This document shows, piece by piece, positions 53,092-61,111 of a DNA stretch of 64,000 nt. The stretch comes from Cyclobacteriaceae bacterium. Lineage in GTDB: Bacteria; Bacteroidota; Bacteroidia; Cytophagales; Cyclobacteriaceae. Within the stretch, counting starts at the first letter, position 1. Each line of letters begins with the position of its first letter. A program made the position numbers and the translations under genes. The notes below the pieces were generated by a model. It saw only the letters and a program-made list of their open reading frames with translations, did no database searches and was not told where the DNA came from. Location of the stretch: NCBI GenBank assembly GCA_023151255.1, contig JAKLJG010000003.1, positions 186,001 to 250,000 of the forward strand, in the 5' to 3' direction.

Positions 53092-54207
53092 CTATCGGCT
53101 GTGCCGGTTAAAAAAATCGGATAGAGTTGAACAAACGAAGGTTACCTCCTCAGTGGTCAGTTCAGGGAAAACCGGCAGCGAGAGCACTTCGTGCTGAAGT
53201 GCATGTGTAACCGGAAAATCGGTTGGTTTGTGCCCGAAGTTGCGGTAGGCCGCTGTAGAGGGCAAGCCAAGCGGATAGTGAATGGCGGTTTCAATTCCTT
53301 TTTCATCAAGAAATTTTTTTAATGCATCCCGTAAGCGCGTGCGCAAGCAATAAATGTGGAAGGTGTGGGTGGTGCCCGGGCGGATTTGTGGAAGGGTTAA
53401 TCCGGCAACTTTTTTTAACGTGTATGTGTACTGCCAGGCAATTTGATTCCTTCGTTTGTTCCATTCTTTAAGATGCCCAAGTTTTACTGAAAGGAAAGCC
53501 GCCTGCAGGGTGTCCATCCGGCTGTTGGTTCCTTCCATAAGGTGGTCATCTTTTTGAAGGGCGCCATGGTTGGCTAATCTACGGATGCGCTCGGCCAGTT
53601 GCGGGTCGTACGTAAGCACACAACCGGCATCGCCATAGGCGCCCAGATTTTTTGTCGGGTAAAAACTGAATGCACTGGCAACGCCTGTTGTGCCGGCCAT
53701 GGTTCCGTTTTCGGTCGCACCGTGTGCTTGTGCGCAGTCTTCAATAAGAAAAATATTATGCCGATCACAAATTTCCTTCAGCGCATGTACCGGTGCCATT
53801 TGTCCATACAGGTGCACAGCCATAACGGCTTTGGTTTTGGAGGTGATTTTTTTCTGAACAGTCTCCGGGGTCAGCGTGTAGTAGTTTGGGTCAACATCGC
53901 AAAAAACAAGGTTTAATCCAGCCAGCGCAACAGGCTCTGCAGAGGCAATGCACCCCCATGCGGGAACAATAACTTCTGAACCGGGCGGTAAATCTAACGC
54001 CTTCAGTATAAGAAATAGCGCATCGGTCCCGTTACCTGTGCTGATGCAGTGTGGCACTCCAATGTATTCAGCAAACTGCTTTTCGAAATTTGCCACGGGT
54101 GTTCCGCCTATGAAACGGGAAGCTGTAAATACATGGTTTATCGCTTCATCAATTTCAGTTTTGATAGACTGGTATTGCCGTTGCAGGTCGAAGAACGGGA
54201 TGCGCAT
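53092..54207 (-). CDS. DegT/DnrJ/EryC1-family sugar aminotransferase
   Basis: 371 residues from the ATG ending at 54207 (MRIPFFDLQRQYQSIK), the usual family start; a longer reading would overlap galE. The PLP enzyme forms amino sugars from keto sugars. GNGTDALFL near 62-70, the VPAWGCIASAEP segment, EDCAQAHGA near 165-173 (PLP-contacting Asp and the His region) and SFYPTKNLGAYGDAG near 189-203 with the catalytic Lys are visible. Near adjacent galE; exact sugar unknown. Confidence 0.9.
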   Translation of the reverse strand: MRIPFFDLQRQYQSIKTEIDEAINHVFTASRFIGGTPVANFEKQFAEYIGVPHCISTGNGTDALFLILKALDLPPGSEVIVPAWGCIASAEPVALAGLNLVFCDVDPNYYTLTPETVQKKITSKTKAVMAVHLYGQMAPVHALKEICDRHNIFLIEDCAQAHGATENGTMAGTTGVASAFSFYPTKNLGAYGDAGCVLTYDPQLAERIRRLANHGALQKDDHLMEGTNSRMDTLQAAFLSVKLGHLKEWNKRRNQIAWQYTYTLKKVAGLTLPQIRPGTTHTFHIYCLRTRLRDALKKFLDEKGIETAIHYPLGLPSTAAYRNFGHKPTDFPVTHALQHEVLSLPVFPELTTEEVTFVCSTLSDFFNRHSR

Positions 54208-54208
54208 A

Positions 54209-55228
54209 TCAGCGGCTAAGTTTCTGTTGCCAGGCCCAGGCGTGTACCAGCGCATCTTCAGGTGTATAGCGTGGTTTCCAGTTCATCATCCGGTTTATTT
54301 TTTCAGGGTTGGCATACACTTTTTCCACATCGCCCGGCCTGCGCGGCCCGATGCGGAAGGGAAGCTTTGCCCCGGTTTTCCGGATGAATGCATTAACCAG
54401 TTGCAGTACCGATACCCCATTGCCGGTACCCACATTGAACACTTCGTATAAGGCAGTAGTTTTTGTTGCCTGCAGCCAGGCCAGCGCTTTTACGTGTGCC
54501 TCGGCTAGGTCAACTACGTGAATGAAATCGCGGACGCACGAACCATCGGGGGTGTTGTAATCGTTGCCAAAAACAATCAGCTTATCGCGCCAGCCGGCTG
54601 CGGTTTGTGTAATGTAGGGCACCAGGTTGTTGGGCGTGCCGATCGGCATTTCGCCAATGAGGGCCGAAGGGTGAGCGCCAATGGGGTTGAAGTAACGAAG
54701 TGAGATGATGCGAAAACCCGTTTTATAAACATCTTCCAGAATCTGTTCGCAGATTTGTTTAGTTAGCCCGTAAGGCGATTCGGCTTTTTTAAAAGGCGCG
54801 TGTTCGTCCACTGGTATATTGTCGGGCTGGCCGTACACGGTGCAGGACGAGGAAAAGATAAAATCTTTTACTTTTTGTTCGCGCATCACCTGCAACACGG
54901 TTATCAGTGAACTGATGTTGTTTTCGTGGTATTCCAGTGGTTTTTGTACCGATTCGCCTACTGCCTTTAAAGCGGCAAAATGCATAACACCGGCAATACT
55001 TTCTGTGCGAAACAGGTTAGTGAGAAACGTTTTGTCGCGGCAATCGCCTTTATGAAAGTTTATTTTTTTACCGGTAATTTTTTCAATTCCGGTAATCAGG
55101 GTCATGTCACTGTTTACCAGGTTATCGATCACCACAACTTCATAGCCTGCGTTCATCAGTTCAACAACGGTATGGGCCCCGATGTACCCGGCACCGCCTG
55201 TAACCACTATTTTTTTTGAAGCGTGCAT
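54209..55228 (-). CDS. galE: UDP-glucose 4-epimerase
   Basis: 339 residues. NAD site TGGAGYIG at 10-17, active SSSCTVYG near 126-133 and YGLTKQICE near 152-160 (catalytic Tyr and Lys), with GVSVLQLVNAFIRKTG near 275-290. It interconverts UDP-glucose and UDP-galactose for the polysaccharide genes around it. It sits two bases from the aminotransferase. Confidence 0.93.
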   Translation of the reverse strand: MHASKKIVVTGGAGYIGAHTVVELMNAGYEVVVIDNLVNSDMTLITGIEKITGKKINFHKGDCRDKTFLTNLFRTESIAGVMHFAALKAVGESVQKPLEYHENNISSLITVLQVMREQKVKDFIFSSSCTVYGQPDNIPVDEHAPFKKAESPYGLTKQICEQILEDVYKTGFRIISLRYFNPIGAHPSALIGEMPIGTPNNLVPYITQTAAGWRDKLIVFGNDYNTPDGSCVRDFIHVVDLAEAHVKALAWLQATKTTALYEVFNVGTGNGVSVLQLVNAFIRKTGAKLPFRIGPRRPGDVEKVYANPEKINRMMNWKPRYTPEDALVHAWAWQQKLSR

Positions 55229-55230
55229 AC

Positions 55231-56487
55231 TCAGAGTCGCTCGGTAACGGCTGACTTATCCAAGAATCCTTTTACATCGTACACCACTGCGCCAGGGCTT
55301 TTTATGGCGGTCAGGTCGAGTGACTTGAATTCGTTGTGACTTACCGTTAGCACGATGGCGTGGTATTTTTTTGTTGGCGATGGAATCAGTTCAAATCCAT
55401 ACTCGTGCTTTACTTCTTCGGCATCAGCTTGCGGGTCGTACACATCAACGTGGGTTCCAAAACTTTTCAGTTCATTGATTACATCCACCACTTTGCTGTT
55501 TCGGATATCCGGGCAGTTTTCTTTGAAGGTGATGCCCAGCACCAAAATGTTGCTGCCGTGAATAGGCAACTTGTTTTGTGCCATCAGTTTGATTACGGTG
55601 CCAGCCACGTGTGCGCCCATGTTATCGTTAATGCGCCTGCCCGCATTGATCACTTCGGGGTGGTAGCCCAAGCTTTCGGCCTTGTGGGTTAAGTAATACG
55701 GATCAACGCCAATGCAATGGCCACCCACCAGGCCTGGCTTAAAGTTCAGGAAGTTCCACTTGGTGCCGGCTGCTTCCAGCACTTCGTGGGTATCGATGCC
55801 CATTTTTTCGAAAATAAGGGCCAGTTCGTTAACAAAGGCGATGTTAATATCGCGCTGGGCGTTTTCAATAACCTTGGCGGCTTCGGCTACTTTTATGGAA
55901 GAGGCTTTGTGTGTGCCGGCTTTAATAATTTTTCTGTATAGCTGATCAACCTTTTCAGCTACTTCGGGGGTGCTGCCACTGGTAATCTTTTTAATGGTAG
56001 TAACACGATGCTGCTTGTCGCCCGGGTTAATCCGCTCAGGCGAGTAGCCGCAGAAGAAATCCACGTTGTACTTAAGTCCGCTTTCTTTTTCCAGTATCGG
56101 TACACAATCTTCTTCGGTGCAGCCCGGATACACGGTTGATTCGTAGATGACGATATCGCCTTTCTTTAGTACACTGCCTACAGTTTTACTGGCACTGATA
56201 AGGGGACGCAAGTCGGGTTTTTTGTAATCATCAACAGGGGTGGGAACAGTTACAATAAAATAGTTTACCGACTTCAGATCAGCGATGGAATGGCTGTAGG
56301 TAAGGCGAGTAGCTTCCTTCAGTTCGTGGGGTTCTACTTCGCGGGTGCGATCGTGGCCGGAGGTTAATTCATCGATGCGCTCTTTATTGATATCAAAGCC
56401 CACCACGTCCATTACCTTTCCAAACTCCACCGCCAACGGCAAACCAACATAACCCAAACCAATAATTCCGATTTTCTCCATGTTCAC
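55231..56487 (-). CDS. nucleotide-sugar dehydrogenase (TviB/WbpO-like)
   Basis: 418 residues. NAD site GLGYVGLPLAVEFG near 10-23, ESTVYPGCTEE near 115-125, FCGYSPERINPGD near 145-157 and the catalytic Cys in LVGGHCIGVDPYY near 255-267. The C-terminal domain holds GITFKENCPDIRNSK. The pattern fits UDP-N-acetylhexosamine (galactosamine or glucosamine) 6-dehydrogenases of Vi-antigen and O-antigen pathways rather than plain UDP-glucose dehydrogenase. Two bases before galE. Confidence 0.88.
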   Translation of the reverse strand: MNMEKIGIIGLGYVGLPLAVEFGKVMDVVGFDINKERIDELTSGHDRTREVEPHELKEATRLTYSHSIADLKSVNYFIVTVPTPVDDYKKPDLRPLISASKTVGSVLKKGDIVIYESTVYPGCTEEDCVPILEKESGLKYNVDFFCGYSPERINPGDKQHRVTTIKKITSGSTPEVAEKVDQLYRKIIKAGTHKASSIKVAEAAKVIENAQRDINIAFVNELALIFEKMGIDTHEVLEAAGTKWNFLNFKPGLVGGHCIGVDPYYLTHKAESLGYHPEVINAGRRINDNMGAHVAGTVIKLMAQNKLPIHGSNILVLGITFKENCPDIRNSKVVDVINELKSFGTHVDVYDPQADAEEVKHEYGFELIPSPTKKYHAIVLTVSHNEFKSLDLTAIKSPGAVVYDVKGFLDKSAVTERL

Positions 56488-57506
56488 TTAACGTTATAAT
56501 ATGCCTTATACCAGGTTACAAATTTTTCAATACCCTCTTCGATGGGGGTGTTGGGCTTAAAGCCGGCATCGCGCATCAGGTCATCCACATCGGCAAAGGT
56601 TTCGGGCACATCACCATCCTGAATGGGTAAAAAGTTCTTAACAGCTTTGCGTTGCAATTGTTGTTCAAGCACGTCAATAAAATGCATGAGCTCAACAGGC
56701 TTGTTATTGCCGATGTTGTACAGCCGGTACGGGGCGAAGCTGGAGGAAGGATCAGGATGCTTACCGCTCCACGATAAATCAGGTGCTGGAATGAGCGGAA
56801 TCAGACGCACCATGCCTTCAATAATGTCGTCAATATAAGTGAAGTCGCGCTTCATTTTGCCGTTGTTATATACATCAATCGGCTTTCCTTCTATAATAGC
56901 TTTGGTAAAGATAAACAAGGCCATATCAGGCCGGCCGTACGGGCCGTAAACCGTAAAAAAACGAAGACCTGTTGTTGGTAACTTATAAAGTGCCGAGTAG
57001 GTATGTGCCATCAACTCGTTTGATTTTTTTGAGGCTGCGTATAACGAGATGGGATGGTCAACATTGTCATGAACCGAGAAAGGCATTTTGGTATTGGCCC
57101 CGTAAACCGAACTGGAAGAGGCGTAGATCAAATGCTTAACCGTTGCATGACGGCAAGCCTCAAGAATGTTGAGAAAGCCGTGCATGTTGCTTTCGAGGTA
57201 AGCGTACGGGTTAATAAGCGAGTAGCGTACACCGGCCTGGGCGGCCAGGTTTACCACGTAGTGAAAACGGTTTTCAACAAAAAGCCTGTCGATATTTTTC
57301 TTGTCGCACAAATCAATGGCTTGAAACCGAAAACCGGGAAGTTTTAAAAGGATATCCAGGCGGGATTGTTTGAGTTGCGCATCGTAGTACGTGTTCATGT
57401 TGTCGATGCCGGTTACCGCATACCCATCGTTTACCAGGCGTTTACAAAGGTGAAACCCGATAAAGCCGGCTGCCCCGGTAACCAGAATTGTTTTGTCAGA
57501 AGCCAT
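56484..57506 (-). CDS. NAD-dependent epimerase, UDP-glucuronate 4-epimerase-like
   Basis: 340 residues. TGAAGFIGFHLCKRL near 10-24, IYASSSSVYGANTKMPF near 125-141, YAASKKSNELMAH with the catalytic Tyr/Lys, and TVYGPYGRPDMALFIFTK and GKMKRDFTYIDDI as in uronate epimerases. It overlaps the dehydrogenase gene by four bases and would act before or after it on a sugar nucleotide. First gene of the polysaccharide block; a TAGCTTTG box lies 20 bases upstream. Confidence 0.9.
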   Translation of the reverse strand: MASDKTILVTGAAGFIGFHLCKRLVNDGYAVTGIDNMNTYYDAQLKQSRLDILLKLPGFRFQAIDLCDKKNIDRLFVENRFHYVVNLAAQAGVRYSLINPYAYLESNMHGFLNILEACRHATVKHLIYASSSSVYGANTKMPFSVHDNVDHPISLYAASKKSNELMAHTYSALYKLPTTGLRFFTVYGPYGRPDMALFIFTKAIIEGKPIDVYNNGKMKRDFTYIDDIIEGMVRLIPLIPAPDLSWSGKHPDPSSSFAPYRLYNIGNNKPVELMHFIDVLEQQLQRKAVKNFLPIQDGDVPETFADVDDLMRDAGFKPNTPIEEGIEKFVTWYKAYYNVK

Positions 57507-57526
57507 GTGCCCTTTAAAAAGGAGTG

Positions 57527-57534
57527 CAAAGCTA
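57527..57534 (-). promoter_or_regulatory. -7 box TAGCTTTG of the polysaccharide operon
   Basis: Minus-strand TAnnTTTG match 20 bases before the epimerase ATG. It is the only candidate promoter heading the sugar genes. Confidence 0.45.
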
Positions 57535-57596
57535 ATAATTTATGGGCTGGAACCGCTATTTTGGGCTGAAATTGGCATATATGCCAACCTCCGGGC

Positions 57597-58259
57597 ATGA
57601 AGAATATCCTTACCCTGCTGCGCAAAGAATTTATTCTTGAACTGAGGCGTAAATCGGTCATGGCCGGATTGGGCCTTTACCTGTTTAGCCTCACCTTTAT
57701 TTGTTACATCACCTTTAGTTTACGGCAGCAGGCGATTAATGAAAACACCTGGGCTGCGTTGTTCTGGTTGGTTATTCTTTTTTCGGTGGTGAACAGCGTG
57801 GCCAAAAGTTTTATTGGCGAGCGTAAAGGTGTTTTTATTTACTTGTACTCGGTGGCCAGTGCGCAGCAGATTATTTTGTCGAAGATGATATACAACAGCC
57901 TGCTGGCCTTTTTGCTGTCGGTTGCCGGGTATTTTTTGTTTGCCGTGTTCATTTATAATCCGGTAACCGATCAGTTGTTGTTTATGGTGCTGTTGTTGCT
58001 GGTAGCAGCCGGGTTTTCCGTTTCGCTCAGTCTTATTTCGGGCATTGCATCGAAAGCCAATAACAGCAACGTGCTGATGGCGGTGCTGAGTTTTCCGGTG
58101 GTGATTTCAATTTTACTGATGGCTGTTCGAACCACGGGAAATGTGCTTAACGGAATGGAGCGGGCAGCAAGCTCCGATGAGTTGCTGAACCTGCTGGCAA
58201 TTAATTGTATTGCCGGTGCGTTGGCGTACATCTTGTTCCCTTATATTTGGCGAAGTTGA
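57597..58259 (+). CDS. ccmB: heme exporter subunit CcmB
   Basis: 220 residues, six membrane helices. The start LTLLRKEFILELRRKS and the later SGIASKANNSNVLMAVLSFPVVI fit CcmB, the membrane part of the CcmAB ABC complex that drives release of holo-CcmE. ccmA is not in the window. First gene of the ccmBCDEF cluster. Confidence 0.9.
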   Translation: MKNILTLLRKEFILELRRKSVMAGLGLYLFSLTFICYITFSLRQQAINENTWAALFWLVILFSVVNSVAKSFIGERKGVFIYLYSVASAQQIILSKMIYNSLLAFLLSVAGYFLFAVFIYNPVTDQLLFMVLLLLVAAGFSVSLSLISGIASKANNSNVLMAVLSFPVVISILLMAVRTTGNVLNGMERAASSDELLNLLAINCIAGALAYILFPYIWRS

Positions 58260-58319
58260 CTTCACCCTTCCGACCCCCTCTCTGCAGGTGGAAAGGGGAG
58301 ATAGAAAAGTTCCGGTTCA

Positions 58320-58985
58320 ATGAAAACATGGCTTAAAATAACAGCGATTGTTCTGCTCGTTTATGTTCACACAGCCGGGTTGCTGATGGACGTTCCGCGG
58401 CTAAATATCCTGAACGAAACGATACGCGCCCTCTATTTTCACGTGCCGATGTGGTTCGGCATGGTGCTGTTGTATCTGGGCTCGGTGTACTATTCCATAA
58501 AGTATTTGCGAAATCCTTCGCATGAGTTGGATGTTAAAGCAGAAGCGTTTGCGCATGTGGGTACCGCCTTTGGCGTGCTGGGCATGATTACGGGCATGCT
58601 GTGGGCCAATTACACATGGGGTTCGCCCTGGCATGGCGACCCGAAGCAGAACGGTGCGGCCATCGCCCTGCTGGTGTACCTTGCTTATTTTGTGTTGCGC
58701 GGTTCGCTCGACAATCCGGAACAGCGTGCGCGACTGAGCGCGGTGTACAACATCTTCGCGTTTGCTGCGATGATTCCGTTACTCTTTATCATTCCCCGGT
58801 TAACCAGCAGTATGCACCCCGGCAGCGGGGGTAACCCCGGCTTCAACGCCTACGATCTTGACAGCCGGATGCGCTGGGTTTTTTATCCCGCTGTAGCGGG
58901 CTGGTTTTTGGTGGGGCTGTGGATTAGCAACTTGCGGCTACGATTTAAATTGATTCAGGAAAAAAGTTCAGATACAAGCATATGA
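58320..58985 (+). CDS. ccmC: cytochrome c maturation protein CcmC
   Basis: 221 residues, six membrane helices. It attaches heme to CcmE. The heme-handling Trp-rich segment reads TWGSPWHGDPKQNGAA near 98-113; His ligands flank it (FHVPMWF near 40-46, and SMHPGSGGNPGF near 167-178). The stretch WHGD lacks one Trp of the textbook WxWD pattern, which I recall as normal in Bacteroidota CcmC. Confidence 0.92.
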   Translation: MKTWLKITAIVLLVYVHTAGLLMDVPRLNILNETIRALYFHVPMWFGMVLLYLGSVYYSIKYLRNPSHELDVKAEAFAHVGTAFGVLGMITGMLWANYTWGSPWHGDPKQNGAAIALLVYLAYFVLRGSLDNPEQRARLSAVYNIFAFAAMIPLLFIIPRLTSSMHPGSGGNPGFNAYDLDSRMRWVFYPAVAGWFLVGLWISNLRLRFKLIQEKSSDTSI

Positions 58986-59200
58986 AAAATTGGTCAGCAC
59001 GGTTTTTAACAACAGCATTATTGGTTTGTTCAAGCCTGTCAACATGGGCACAAGAGGTTGAAATGGCCGACACCCTGCGCGCGGAAGGGAAGATTTATGT
59101 GATTGTGGGGATTATCCTGATTGTACTGGCCGGATTGTTTGTGTACCTGTTTCTGCTGGACAGAAAGGTATCCCGTATTGAAAAGAGCCTCAATAAGTAA
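58982..59200 (+). CDS. ccmD: CcmD-like small membrane protein
   Basis: 72 residues. A signal-like start (LTTALLVCSSLSTWAQ), then one helix (YVIVGIILIVLAGLFVYLFLL) with a basic tail (DRKVSRIEKSLNK). The size, single helix and place between ccmC and ccmE fit CcmD, which stabilises the CcmC-CcmE complex. Starts four bases inside ccmC. Confidence 0.75.
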   Translation: MKNWSARFLTTALLVCSSLSTWAQEVEMADTLRAEGKIYVIVGIILIVLAGLFVYLFLLDRKVSRIEKSLNK

Positions 59201-59221
59201 AGCGGCAACTTTCTTTTTCGG

Positions 59222-59229
59222 TACTTTTG
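59222..59229 (+). promoter_or_regulatory. -7 box TACTTTTG upstream of ccmE
   Basis: TAnnTTTG match 25 bases before the ccmE ATG. Confidence 0.4.
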
Positions 59230-59254
59230 CATCAGTTACCAGTAAGTAAAAAGC

Positions 59255-59659
59255 ATGAAAAAATCGCACATCTTCATCATCGTAATTATTGCGGCAGCGG
59301 TGGCCATTATTTTGTCAACGGCAGAAGATGCCAGTACCTATGTATCCTTTTCAGAGGCTTATCAAATGGCCTCGGCCGGCAACCGCAAGCCTATACACGT
59401 GGTTGGCGAACTGAAGAAAGATGAGTCGGGTAATGTAGTAGGCATTGAAGCCGGTGAAGACAAAGTTTCTTTCTCGTTTATAATGATTGATGACAACGGA
59501 AAAGAGCAAAAGGTTTTTTACAACCAGCCTATGCCACAGGATTTTACCCGGTCTGAAAAAGTGGTGGTCATCGGCACTTACATGGGCGAGAATTTTTATG
59601 CAGAGAAAATCTTACTCAAGTGCCCTTCCAAATACCAGGAAAACACGGTTAATGTTTGA
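59255..59659 (+). CDS. ccmE: heme chaperone CcmE, CXXXY type
   Basis: 134 residues. One N-terminal helix (IFIIVIIAAAVAIILS) and an OB-fold domain (HVVGELKKDESGN; KVVVIGTYMGENFYAEKILLK). At the usual HxxxY heme-binding site the sequence is CPSKY, so the covalent heme ligand would be Cys (near 127) and not His. CXXXY-type CcmE is known from sulfate reducers and archaea. It carries heme from CcmC to CcmF in the periplasm. Confidence 0.92.
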   Translation: MKKSHIFIIVIIAAAVAIILSTAEDASTYVSFSEAYQMASAGNRKPIHVVGELKKDESGNVVGIEAGEDKVSFSFIMIDDNGKEQKVFYNQPMPQDFTRSEKVVVIGTYMGENFYAEKILLKCPSKYQENTVNV

Positions 59660-59676
59660 AAAATGTGTTTGATGTG

Positions 59677-59750
59677 CTTATGTGTTAATGTGCCCGTGCG
59701 CTTAAATATTACTTTTGTACATTAACACCACGAGCACATTAACACTTAAG
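59677..59750. repeat. 22-bp inverted repeat around the ccmF promoter box
   Basis: Left arm 59677-59698 (CTTATGTGTTAATGTGCCCGTG) pairs with the right arm 59729-59750, with two mismatches, across a 30-base spacer. A partial third copy, CATTAACAC, lies in the spacer at 59720-59728. The unit TGTGTTAATGTG resembles dispersed intergenic words seen in Bacteroidota. Confidence 0.75.
59710..59717 (+). promoter_or_regulatory. -7 box TACTTTTG inside the inverted repeat
   Basis: TAnnTTTG match in the spacer between the arms at 59677-59698 and 59729-59750, 44 bases before the ccmF ATG. If it is a promoter, the right arm becomes part of the leader RNA. Confidence 0.4.
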
Positions 59751-59761
59751 ATCGTCCACGA

Positions 59762-61111
59762 ATGCACTATTTTATCGGTAATCTCGGCCATTTTTTTGTC
59801 ATCACTTCGTTTGTAGCAGCCATTGCCACGGCATTTTCTTATTTCAAAGCTACAACCTCATCGGATTTGCTCAACAAGAACGGCTGGTTGGTTAACGGAC
59901 GGGCCGGGTTTTACCTTCATGCTTTTGCAGTGCTTGGCATTGTTATCAGCCTCTTCCTGATTATTTACAACCATTACTTTGAATATCATTACGCTTACAG
60001 CTATTCCGACAAGAAATTACCTGCACACTACCTGTTTTCAACTTTTTGGAACGGCCAGGAGGGCAGCTTTCTGCTATGGATGTTCTGGCATGCGGTGTTG
60101 GGTATTGTGCTCATTCATACAAACAAGTTTTGGGAAGCTCCGGTGATGACAGTGTTTGCGGCCGTGCAGGCATTTCTTGCTTCGATGATCCTTGGTGTGG
60201 TGCTGCCTGTTATTGATTTTAAGATCGGCAGCTCGCCTTTTATTCTATTGCGCGATGCGCTTCCTGATCCAATCTTCACCGTTCAGCCTGATTTTATTCC
60301 GGCCGATGGCCAGGGATTAAATCCGCTGCTGCAAAACTACTGGATGGTAATTCACCCGCCCACGTTGTTTCTGGGTTTTGCCGCCACGCTTGTTCCGTTT
60401 TCGTTTTGCCTGGCGGGTTTGTGGCTGAAGAAATACCGCGAGTGGGTGCGGCCTGCGTTGCCGTGGTCGCTAGTTGCCGGTGCCGTACTGGGCCTGGGCA
60501 TTTTAATGGGCGGCTACTGGGCGTATGAAACATTGAACTTTGGCGGGTACTGGAACTGGGACCCCGTTGAAAATGCGGTGTATGTGCCGTGGCTGGTACT
60601 CATAGCCTCAATCCATACGATGATCACCTACAAGAACAGCGAAACCGCATTGAAGGCGTCTATCATCCTTGTAATAAGTGTTTTCATTCTGATATTATAC
60701 TCCACCTTTCTTACCCGCAGCGGTGTGCTGGGCGATGCCTCGGTACACTCATTTACCGATCTGGGCCTTTCCGGGCAATTGCTATTGTATATGTTTTTCT
60801 TTCTGGTTGTGGCAGTGGCACTGGCCGCTGTACGTTGGAAAGAAATTCCCTCGTCCGAAAAGGAGTCTTCCCTGTACTCGCGTGAGTTCTGGATTTTCGT
60901 AGGGGCCTCGGTGCTCTGCTTGATGGGTTTCCAGGTATTAGTACCAACGTCATTCCCCGTACTGAACAAAGTGGTTCAATTCTTTGGAGGCGTTTCCAAC
61001 CTGGCGCCCCCGGCCGATCAGGTTGGATTTTATTCACGCTTCCCTCTACAACCCGGCCATCCTGTCGCTTGTGCTGGTGGCGGTTATCATAACAGCCGGA
61101 AAGGTGTATAA
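59762..61111 (+). CDS. ccmF: cytochrome c heme lyase CcmF, N-terminal part (frame interrupted)
   Basis: The CcmF core: many membrane helices, NGQEGSFLLWMFWHA near 97-111, VIHPPTLFLGF near 196-206 and the heme-binding Trp segment GGYWNWDPVENAVYVPW near 260-276. It delivers heme to apocytochrome c. The family reading runs to about residue 427 (near 61043), then the frame changes in CTTCCCTCTAC; the last 20-odd residues of this frame are not CcmF-like. The rest of the protein continues in the next frame. Confidence 0.85.
   Translation: MHYFIGNLGHFFVITSFVAAIATAFSYFKATTSSDLLNKNGWLVNGRAGFYLHAFAVLGIVISLFLIIYNHYFEYHYAYSYSDKKLPAHYLFSTFWNGQEGSFLLWMFWHAVLGIVLIHTNKFWEAPVMTVFAAVQAFLASMILGVVLPVIDFKIGSSPFILLRDALPDPIFTVQPDFIPADGQGLNPLLQNYWMVIHPPTLFLGFAATLVPFSFCLAGLWLKKYREWVRPALPWSLVAGAVLGLGILMGGYWAYETLNFGGYWNWDPVENAVYVPWLVLIASIHTMITYKNSETALKASIILVISVFILILYSTFLTRSGVLGDASVHSFTDLGLSGQLLLYMFFFLVVAVALAAVRWKEIPSSEKESSLYSREFWIFVGASVLCLMGFQVLVPTSFPVLNKVVQFFGGVSNLAPPADQVGFYSRFPLQPGHPVACAGGGYHNSRKGV

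Noticed and set aside
58260-58319. CCCCCTCTC...GGGGAG element before ccmC as a terminator
   Set aside because: The arms do not pair cleanly and there is no T run; at most a dispersed intergenic word.
59677-59750. Insertion-sequence terminal repeats
   Set aside because: Only 30 bases between the arms, no transposase and no target duplication.
61035-61060. Programmed frameshift in ccmF
   Set aside because: No slippery heptamer, no adjacent stop or stimulating structure was seen; a simple one-base indel explains it better.
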